This document shows, piece after piece, positions 58,947-64,000 of a stretch of 64,000 nucleotides of DNA. The translations under genes and the position numbers were made by a program. Numbering within the stretch: the first letter of the stretch is position 1; each line of letters starts with the position of its first letter. The notes below the pieces were generated by a model that saw nothing but the letters and a program-made list of their open reading frames with translations, had not been told where the DNA came from and searched no databases. The stretch covers positions 2,841,501 to 2,905,500 of the forward strand of contig NZ_CP045318.1 in assembly GCF_009363255.1 (NCBI RefSeq), written 5' to 3'. The DNA is from Roseivivax sp. THAF197b (GTDB lineage: Bacteria > Pseudomonadota > Alphaproteobacteria > Rhodobacterales > Rhodobacteraceae).

Positions 58947-58970
58947 GTTCTTTATTGTGAAGAACTTTTT
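58947..58970 (+). terminator. Intrinsic terminator of the three-gene operon
   Basis: GTTCTT (58947-58952) pairs with AAGAAC (58960-58965), loop of 7, followed by TTTTT. Its place 26 bases past the last gene supports a three-gene transcript. Confidence 0.75.
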
Positions 58971-59605
58971 GCATTGAGCGAATTTCGCTGTGCTCATGTT
59001 TTATCATGGGGCGTACAACCTGCGACGGATTGGTGGGCTCGACAATCTGTAGCGCTAGGCCGCAGTTCATGTCTTATCTAAAAACAAGGAATGTGGCCTG
59101 AGATGGCTCTGACGACTTGAAGAAGATTGGTCAAGCTGAGCCTACTGACGTGCTCAGATAGATTAAGCCAACCGCAAAAAAGGCACGGCGTTCACAGTTT
59201 CATGACGAGTGCAGAGGCGTATCAGCGGCATGCTGCGAATAATCCGAAAGGAAGTCGAACCGCCGGGCCACCTTCTGCAGGGCGTAGGGCTCCACAATCC
59301 GATCGAGAACGCCTTCGCCCGGCACTAGCGCGCACACTGCGTCCGTAACCGAGATCTGCGCCAGCATGGTTTGCTGCCGTTTCCACACATCGACACCGAC
59401 TTCGGGGCCCTATTGGTGCGTCGCGATGCGTAAATTCTATCTGAAGATGCGCCACCGACAGGAAGGCACCGGCGGCGCGGGAAACTCTGAAAAAACTTGG
59501 GCAAATAAAATCCCGCATTTTCCAATGGTCCGGAAAAAACGCACCCAAAATGCTGCTTACCGATAACAGCTCTACGCCTTGAGTCCGATCACGAGCCCGT
59601 GTTTT

Positions 59606-59657
59606 CTCACCGTTCGTCGCGAGAGTTGCATATCAACATCATTCGACGAACGGTGAG
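59606..59657. repeat. Perfect 14-bp inverted repeat
   Basis: CTCACCGTTCGTCG (59606-59619) and CGACGAACGGTGAG (59644-59657) flank a 24-base spacer. No T run follows. It may be an operator, a recombination site or part of the prophage attachment region. Confidence 0.6.
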
Positions 59658-59708
59658 GAATGTAACGAGACCAGGACGCCGGTGACCTCACTGGGTCGGC
59701 CTCGCGAT

Positions 59709-59948
59709 TTACCGCTCGACCTTTGCCGACGCACTCACGCGCCCCCAGACCGCTATAAGTCCGGCGCCTGCCGTGATGATCTGCTCCACGCCCTGCAGGA
59801 TCTCGGCCGCGTCAGCGCCGGTGACCTGGTAGCCCATCGAGCCGAGCGCGATTGCTAGGATCGGCGCAATGCCGTTGCCCGCGCCTGCGACGGCGACAAG
59901 CCCGCCCATCACGCCTTTCGATTGGTAGAACTTCTTGGATCCGGTCAT
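59709..59948 (-). CDS. Phage holin-like small membrane protein
   Basis: A 79-residue protein, MTGSKKFYQSKGVMGGLVAV, with two hydrophobic segments (about 12-38 and 48-70). KKFYQSK-x-x-GGL is common near the start of phage holin-like proteins. It would form lysis pores for the endolysin. It is the last gene of the lysis block; its start overlaps the preceding small ORF as TGATG. Confidence 0.6.
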   Translation of the reverse strand: MTGSKKFYQSKGVMGGLVAVAGAGNGIAPILAIALGSMGYQVTGADAAEILQGVEQIITAGAGLIAVWGRVSASAKVER

Positions 59949-59949
59949 G

Positions 59950-60057
59950 TCAGTTGCCTTTCTGAATGCGGCCGCGCCGCGTTGAGCGACGCGCGACGGC
60001 GTCGAGAGCCAGCGACAGCCGCCAGCATGTGATTGGTGTCAGGGGAAACGGGACCAT
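59950..60057 (-). CDS. 35-residue phage ORF, coupled to the former amidase end
   Basis: A 35-residue basic protein (MVPFPLTPITCWRLSLALDA). Its ATG overlaps the TGA of the stranded amidase tail and its stop overlaps the holin-like start, both as TGATG. So the order amidase, 35-mer, holin was translationally coupled before the HNH insertion. No family known; it may be a spacer only. Confidence 0.4.
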   Translation of the reverse strand: MVPFPLTPITCWRLSLALDAVARRSTRRGRIQKGN

Positions 60058-60116
60058 CAGGCGACGGCCCGATCGGTCCACTCGGCGTCGATTACTTCGA
60101 AGCCAGGGCACAGCTT
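60057..60116 (-). pseudogene. Stranded 3' end of the phage amidase gene
   Basis: Reads KLCPGFEVIDAEWTDRAVA and stop. It matches the C-terminus of the intact amidase (KLCPGFEVVDREWTNREVS) at 14 of 19 residues but is higher in GC. The similarity starts sharply at the Lys codon; further upstream is the HNH insert. This is the original end, displaced by the insertion. Confidence 0.8.
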
Positions 60117-60149
60117 GAATTGGGCACACCTTTGCTCGATATTTAGGGC

Positions 60150-60710
60150 ATGCAAGTCCCAATTATTACACTGAGAGAAGCGCTGGTTTACGATCGAGAT
60201 TCCGGCAAGATCAGATGGCAAAGCAGGCCCATTTGGCACTTCAATAACGATATGAAGTGGAGTGCTGCCCAAGTTCAATCGAGGTGGAATTCACGATATT
60301 CGGGCACACCGGCTTTTGTCCAACTGAACGAAAACGGCTATCTCTATGGCACTGTCGATGGGATTCATCTTCTAGCGCACAGAGTCGTTTGGGCCATCGT
60401 TATGGGTGCCTACCCTCCTGCCCAAATCGATCACAGGAATGGCGATCGAACAGACAATCGCTGGATAAATCTCCGCGCCGCGGAGAAAAGCGAGAATTGC
60501 CGGAATGTAAAATCTAGGACGGGCTCAACGTCTTCCTATCTTGGAGTTTCATTTCGGCGGGATCGAAACATTTGGCGTGCCGTGATCTTTACTGATGGAA
60601 AGCAGAAGTTCCTTGGCACATATAAAAGCGAGGAAGAAGCTGCTCGTGCATACGACGCCGCAGCGATTCGGCATCACGGCGAATTTGCCCGCCTCAATTT
60701 TCCGCCCTAA
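60150..60710 (+). CDS. HNH-AP2 homing endonuclease
   Basis: A 186-residue endonuclease. The HNH motif spans about 77-120: H77 in LAHRVVW, H95 in AQIDHRNGDRTDN and N103, followed by LRAAEKSENCRN. An AP2 DNA-binding domain (about 130-184) starts YLGVSFRRDRNIWRAV. The coding base composition is lower in GC than the surrounding phage genes. It is antisense to the amidase gene, and its TAA stop at 60708-60710 overlaps the amidase stop. Confidence 0.88.
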   Translation: MQVPIITLREALVYDRDSGKIRWQSRPIWHFNNDMKWSAAQVQSRWNSRYSGTPAFVQLNENGYLYGTVDGIHLLAHRVVWAIVMGAYPPAQIDHRNGDRTDNRWINLRAAEKSENCRNVKSRTGSTSSYLGVSFRRDRNIWRAVIFTDGKQKFLGTYKSEEEAARAYDAAAIRHHGEFARLNFPP

Positions 60711-61531
60711 GAAACCTCTCTATTCGTCCATTCTCTATCGACGACCTCAAACCCAGGGCAAAGTTTTCTCGCAACTTCCCGATGCCCCATCAGCCGCGTG
60801 ATGGGCGTCTGCCGCGCGATCTCTTCGATCTTGGCCTTCGCCGCTGCCAGCGCCTCGGGCGTGAAGTAATCCTCGGGCTGCCGCGTGTCGGTGATCGTGC
60901 CGACCTCGATCATCAGCAGGTGATAGACGCCGCGGTTATACCCGCGCGCACCGGCGCCAATCCGCGTAATCGGGCGCGCAGCGCGGATCTCGCCGTCTGG
61001 GCAGGTGATCCCGTGATAGCCCGTATCCGACCAGCCGCGACCGCCCTTGGACGGCGGCAGGGTGTGCATGCGGTGAATGGCGGACGCGATTTCGCCGTTG
61101 CTCTTGTCCATGTGCCAACGGCCAGGCACGGCAGCACAGTGCAGGCATATCGTGTCGATCACATAGCCCGCGCTGCCCTGCCGGATCTCGCCAACGTGCG
61201 GCAGCGGCTCGAAGCGCGGCTTTTCCGGCTCGAGTATGACAGGGGGCGCGTGGCTCGCCAGCGGATCGCCGTCGAAGTCCAGCACCGCTTGCAGCGCAAG
61301 GCGGGTCTGCGCGTCCCACTCGCCCGAAATCGTGACCGGATAGCCCAGATCCTCGATTCCGCTTTGCAGCGTGCGGAGCGCCCAAAGGGTCGACTTTGCA
61401 GGGCCTTCCTCGACGAGCGCGGAGCAGGCGCCGTCCGTCTTCGGGCCCCACCAGCCGTCGATGGGCCCGGGGTCGTAGCCGAGCGAACGAACGCCCAGCT
61501 GAATGAGGCGGTGACCAAGGTGCATAGGCAT
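60707..61531 (-). CDS. Phage endolysin, N-acetylmuramoyl-L-alanine amidase with replaced C-terminus
   Basis: A 274-residue amidase_2-type endolysin. The N-terminal about 85 residues resemble a peptidoglycan-binding module (GVRSLGYDPGPIDGWWGPKT). Zinc ligands: H131 in ICLHCAAV, H250 in LMGHREV and C258 in KLCPGF, the same H-x7-C spacing as T7 lysozyme. The last 25 codons are AT-richer and appear to come from the HNH element. ATG at 61531 follows GGAG; the upstream ATG in the terminator region is rejected. Confidence 0.85.
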   Translation of the reverse strand: MPMHLGHRLIQLGVRSLGYDPGPIDGWWGPKTDGACSALVEEGPAKSTLWALRTLQSGIEDLGYPVTISGEWDAQTRLALQAVLDFDGDPLASHAPPVILEPEKPRFEPLPHVGEIRQGSAGYVIDTICLHCAAVPGRWHMDKSNGEIASAIHRMHTLPPSKGGRGWSDTGYHGITCPDGEIRAARPITRIGAGARGYNRGVYHLLMIEVGTITDTRQPEDYFTPEALAAAKAKIEEIARQTPITRLMGHREVARKLCPGFEVVDREWTNREVS

Positions 61532-61544
61532 GTCGTTTCTCCAT

Positions 61545-61568
61545 AAAAAAAGCCCGCTCAATGGCGGG
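61545..61568 (-). terminator. Intrinsic terminator upstream of the amidase
   Basis: CCCGC (61553-61557) pairs with GCGGG (61564-61568), followed on the minus strand by seven T (complement of 61545-61551). The T run almost touches the amidase ribosome site, so read-through should decide lysis gene expression. Confidence 0.65.
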
Positions 61569-61603
61569 GCGTGGGTCGGGTTGGCAGTGCTGGGATTGAG
61601 AGA

Positions 61604-62080
61604 TCAGCCCTCGGGATCAACCGCGAAAATCTCGCCGGGCTCGCGGTTGCCTTCGATTTCCGTTACCGAAACGTCTTGGCGGAGAGGGATCACGCCCAGC
61701 AACATGACCTGTCGCGTCGTGGTCAGGTACAACGGAGGACCGGCCTCAAGGCAGTCGTCTGCCCACGCTCCCAGATGATACGTCACGGTGTTGCCGGGGA
61801 TGGCCTGATAGGTCGCAAGGCCCCAATCGCCAGAGTTGCATTCGAAGCCGCCTCCGTCGATCAGCGTGATTTCGGAACGCCAGCGCGCGTCGACAGTGCC
61901 GAATGGCAGTTCGCGCACAAAGCGAACCGTCCGGTCCTGCAAATCGAGTGAGATCGTCTTGATAAAGATCCCAGAGGGCACAGCCAGCCACAAGGCCGTT
62001 ATCATGACGGCAAGAACCACCAGAACGGCAGCCATCTTGTCCGCGAATTGCCAGCGTAGATCGTGTGTCGGTCGGTTCAT
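61604..62080 (-). CDS. Phage protein with one membrane helix, unknown
   Basis: A 158-residue protein: one hydrophobic segment (about 16-38: MAAVLVVLAVMITALWLAVP) and a beta-rich periplasmic part with two cysteines (about 81 and 110). Its start overlaps the next upstream stop by 4 bases (ATGA). It lies in the lysis module, possibly a spanin-like part, but no motif proves that. Confidence 0.55.
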   Translation of the reverse strand: MNRPTHDLRWQFADKMAAVLVVLAVMITALWLAVPSGIFIKTISLDLQDRTVRFVRELPFGTVDARWRSEITLIDGGGFECNSGDWGLATYQAIPGNTVTYHLGAWADDCLEAGPPLYLTTTRQVMLLGVIPLRQDVSVTEIEGNREPGEIFAVDPEG

Positions 62081-62295
62081 TTCCCACCTCTGATTGCAAT
62101 GATGGCGGCGAAAGCGCCCGCCAGGCCCCCGAGCGTCAGGAAAGCGCGGATCAGGAGGCGCGCCGCCCAGTTTGATCGCTCCACGACGATGACCACACCG
62201 GCCATGCGCTCGATTAGGGGCGGCTCGCCCGTCTTCGACGGCTCCATGAATGCCCTATGCAGATCGTAGAGCATCTTCTTTTCTTCATTCGTCAT
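62077..62295 (-). CDS. Small phage membrane protein
   Basis: A 72-residue protein: MTNEEKKMLYDLHRAFMEPS head, PLIERMAGVVIVVERSN, and a C-terminal helix (about 48-68). It resembles small membrane proteins of Rhizobiales and Rhodobacterales phages, possibly an accessory holin. Coupled to the previous gene. Confidence 0.55.
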   Translation of the reverse strand: MTNEEKKMLYDLHRAFMEPSKTGEPPLIERMAGVVIVVERSNWAARLLIRAFLTLGGLAGAFAAIIAIRGGK

Positions 62296-62309
62296 CTGTC
62301 CCCCGATTG

Positions 62310-62732
62310 TCAGTGCAAGGCAGCCGCGGCGAGCATGCCAGGGCTGAATTCATGTGGCTCACGGAAGCCCAGGGCGTGCGCGACCAGTTCCGAGCAGAAC
62401 CACCTGCCCGGCCTTGATCGCGCCCAGCGGGTCGCGGATAGGAGCGCGCCGAGCGTGTCATAGGGCTGCCCGAGCAGGCCGGAAACGCGCTGGAATGCGG
62501 CGATCTCGTCGCCGGGGTATTCCAGTTGATGCCACCGGCCCCGGCTCAGATCGATGCGTGTCATCCGCACCTGGTTGCCGTCGCGCTTGCTGGCGCCGAT
62601 CACCTCGACGACATGGCCGCGCTCTTCGGGCGCGACCATCTCACAGTGCGAATAGATCGAGCCCGTGGCCGACCGGATCGCCCGGTCGCGCCAATCGCCA
62701 GGCGCCACATAGAACAGGACGCGGACGGTCAC
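62310..62732 (-). CDS. Phage permuted NlpC/P60-like cysteine peptidase
   Basis: A 140-residue protein with H29 in IYSHCEMV and C113 in GRWFCSELVAHAL, the circularly permuted papain order of YiiX/YebB-like proteins. It probably trims peptidoglycan or is delivered with the tail. 14 bases after the downstream neighbour's start; its stop overlaps the preceding gene by 4 bases. Confidence 0.7.
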   Translation of the reverse strand: MTVRVLFYVAPGDWRDRAIRSATGSIYSHCEMVAPEERGHVVEVIGASKRDGNQVRMTRIDLSRGRWHQLEYPGDEIAAFQRVSGLLGQPYDTLGALLSATRWARSRPGRWFCSELVAHALGFREPHEFSPGMLAAAALH

Positions 62733-62908
62733 GCCGTCAGCTTTTCCAGCATCAGCACGCCGTTCAGCGACTGCTGCAGTTGGATAAGCGCGGTGCGCTT
62801 GTGGCTTTTGAGGTCAATGCCGTCGTGCGTGTCGGGCATCTTCGCGATGTCGGCCTCGGCGGTTGCCAGCGTTTCGCGGATGCGGTCAGAGAGTTTCTTG
62901 GTCGCCAT
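62729..62908 (-). CDS. Small helical phage protein
   Basis: A 59-residue protein, MATKKLSDRIRETLATAEAD, mainly helical. ATG at 62920 would add four residues. Its stop overlaps the peptidase start by 4 bases (ATGA). Function unknown. Confidence 0.55.
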   Translation of the reverse strand: MATKKLSDRIRETLATAEADIAKMPDTHDGIDLKSHKRTALIQLQQSLNGVLMLEKLTA

Positions 62909-62919
62909 GGTTTTCGTCC

Positions 62920-63402
62920 TCATGTTGTGGCTCGTTGAAATCGTCCTGCGGCTTGAGCCATGGACGCAGGAAATACGGGGGGCCAATGGGCGTCGTCGGT
63001 CAGATCATCCGGGGGCCCGGCCTCGAATGGCGCGGTGCCGTCTTTCATGGCCCAGCTTGTGACCATCACGGCTTCGAACCATGCCTGCCCCTGACCGATC
63101 AGCTGCAACACCTGGTCGGGCGTCAGTTCGTGGATATGGTTTGCGCCGTCGCGCAGCGTGATCGTCGCCGTGTCGTTCAGCGCGGCCTTGAGCGCCTGCG
63201 CCTGCATCAGAAGCGCGAGATAGACGGTCTGGTCGGAGGGGCGCCCGGTCAGCGGCACGGGATCCGCAATGCCGATCACGTTGAAGCTGGCGCCAGAGGC
63301 GAGCCGCCGGTCACGCTCGAGTGTGATCCGCGCATTGACGTCTGTTGCAACCTGCGCGGCTGCCTTCGCCTTCTGCTCGGGGGCGCGTTCGACCGTGATC
63401 AT
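62920..63402 (-). CDS. Phage DUF4376-like protein
   Basis: A 160-residue protein: ITLERDRRLASGASFNVIG (about 26-44) and HIHELTPDQVLQLIGQGQAWFEAV (about 92-115) resemble DUF4376-type proteins near tail-fibre genes. ATG at 63402 overlaps the previous stop by 4 bases. Probably involved in tail assembly. Confidence 0.6.
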   Translation of the reverse strand: MITVERAPEQKAKAAAQVATDVNARITLERDRRLASGASFNVIGIADPVPLTGRPSDQTVYLALLMQAQALKAALNDTATITLRDGANHIHELTPDQVLQLIGQGQAWFEAVMVTSWAMKDGTAPFEAGPPDDLTDDAHWPPVFPASMAQAAGRFQRATT

Positions 63403-63773
63403 GCCGTCACCTCGACGACGAAGGTCTCGCCCATCCACGGCATCGGCGGCACGATCGAGACCTCGAAGGCGCCGACCTCGGCGATGTGTAGCGTCTCCGT
63501 CCATCCCTCGACCTCCGTCGTGTGCGCGAAGATCACCTCTCCGATCGCCATGTCGAAGACGGTGACGACTGTTCCAAGCGGGCACGGCGGAACCATGACA
63601 TCCGGCTCGATGAAGCGCGCCACGGGCAGCGAGGGGCGGCGCACGACGTCACCTGCGTCATCGAGCATTGCTTCCTTAGCGGGCACGCCCTCGGGCAGTT
63701 GGTGGAAGCCCGCACGGGGCCTGGACGACGCATTCATCGGCAGCCCGGTCTCAGAAAATTGGACGTAGGGCAC
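63399..63773 (-). CDS. Phage tail-associated protein, unknown
   Basis: A 124-residue protein beginning MPYVQFSETGLPMNASSRP. It is beta-rich, with LGTVVTVFDMAIGEV. In many prophages a similar gene lies between the last tail protein and the DUF4376-type gene, hinting at tail-fibre assembly. Coupled to the next gene. Confidence 0.5.
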   Translation of the reverse strand: MPYVQFSETGLPMNASSRPRAGFHQLPEGVPAKEAMLDDAGDVVRRPSLPVARFIEPDVMVPPCPLGTVVTVFDMAIGEVIFAHTTEVEGWTETLHIAEVGAFEVSIVPPMPWMGETFVVEVTA

Positions 63774-63776
63774 GGC

Positions 63777-64000
63777 TTACCTCCTGATCCCGGTGACGTT
63801 GAGAATGAGATCTTCCACGTTCGTCTGCGTGGCGGTCGTGTGCCCGACGAGACGGACGCGGCAGCGGAACCGGATGTTGTCGACGCTGGTCGCGGGCGCA
63901 TACATCAGCACGTCGCTCTGTTCCTCGAAGTTGTTCGCCGTGCTGTCGATCGAGGGCAGTGGTGTGATGTCTCGCCACAGCCCCCAGGAACCGCCGGAAT
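63777..64000 (-). CDS. C-terminal end of a phage tail protein (runs off the window)
   Basis: The last 73 codons of a gene whose start lies past position 64000: SSGGSWGLWRDITPLPSID is absent in part, but NNFEEQSDVLMYAPATSVDN and DLILNVTGIRR are clear. Likely a tail-tip or fibre protein, judged by place only. Confidence 0.5.
   Translation of the reverse strand, partial: SGGSWGLWRDITPLPSIDSTANNFEEQSDVLMYAPATSVDNIRFRCRVRLVGHTTATQTNVEDLILNVTGIRR

Larger units (their letters stand above)
58921..59708. other. Gap between the operon and the prophage
   Basis: 788 bases with a terminator (58947-58970), a perfect 14-bp inverted repeat (59606-59657) and a few short frames I cannot match to any family. 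The right island edge probably lies within it. Confidence 0.5.

Noticed and set aside
59127-59548. Short overlapping frames between the island and the prophage
   Set aside because: Neither frame resembles a known family, and there is no ribosome site; they may be remnants but cannot be supported.
60120-60700. Group I intron with an HNH gene in the amidase
   Set aside because: The amidase frame is complete without splicing because a second C-terminus is present, and the HNH gene is on the opposite strand; I saw no intron core.

Overview
The window is a piece of a GC-rich alphaproteobacterial chromosome, most likely a marine Rhodobacteraceae (Roseobacter-group) bacterium. The case rests on the L-malyl-CoA/beta-methylmalyl-CoA lyase, which is near-identical in length and N-terminus to Rhodobacter Mcl1, on the order of the ribosomal genes, and on a formate dehydrogenase locus of the type found in this family. 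No rRNA, complete tRNA or CRISPR array was found.

1-8.0 kb: two small membrane or exported proteins of unknown function; a D-amino-acid group (D-amino-acid transaminase, dgcA, dgcN); mcl1; rarA coupled to a DegP-type periplasmic protease. 8.0-30.5 kb: the str, S10, spc and alpha ribosomal gene series, nearly all on the minus strand. The classical order is kept, but the series is cut into separate transcription units by intrinsic terminators, candidate promoters and inserted genes: a lipoprotein between rplW and rplB, and a 2OG-Fe(II) oxygenase plus an exported lysozyme-like protein between rplP and rpmC. Palindromic REP-type repeats of one family lie in several of these gaps.

30.9-41 kb: a rhamnosyltransferase-like protein, a DMT exporter and parE. 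Next comes a REP-associated tyrosine transposase (RAYT) bracketed by two inverted copies of the same repeat, so the window holds both the repeat family and its likely mobilising enzyme. Then follow a DUF1194 protein, a zinc-protease-like lipoprotein, a cytochrome c, a CsbD-like stress protein, and the accessory genes of the formate dehydrogenase locus (DUF6505-like, ligase-like, Mrp, DUF6494). 40.5-52.3 kb: the formate dehydrogenase locus proper. It has a cytochrome c with a binding-protein-like N-terminus, a polyferredoxin, DUF3305, DUF3306, a TorD-type chaperone, a small Tat-signal peptide protein, the catalytic, FeS and cytochrome b subunits, a WD40-cytochrome c fusion and a 55-residue membrane protein. 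Together they should assemble, mature and connect a periplasmic molybdenum/tungsten formate dehydrogenase to the electron transport chain. An MFS transporter closes the core region.

53.7-59.7 kb: an island that is visibly richer in A+T. It carries an unknown protein with a C-terminal anchor, an orphan GAF-PAS histidine kinase, a degraded tRNA-Val-like 3' half (possible attachment scar) and a compact three-gene operon: STAS-like/GHKL ATPase fusion, stand-alone STAS-like protein (DUF4325 type) and a membrane protein. The operon has its own terminator and looks like an undescribed partner-switching or defence module; it is the leading candidate for a new system here.

59.7-64 kb: the lysis and tail end of a prophage on the minus strand (tail proteins, DUF4376-like protein, permuted NlpC/P60-like peptidase, small membrane proteins, amidase, holin-like protein). 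An HNH-AP2 homing endonuclease gene has entered the 3' end of the amidase gene and seems to have brought a replacement C-terminus that restores the third zinc ligand, leaving the original tail stranded beyond the insertion.
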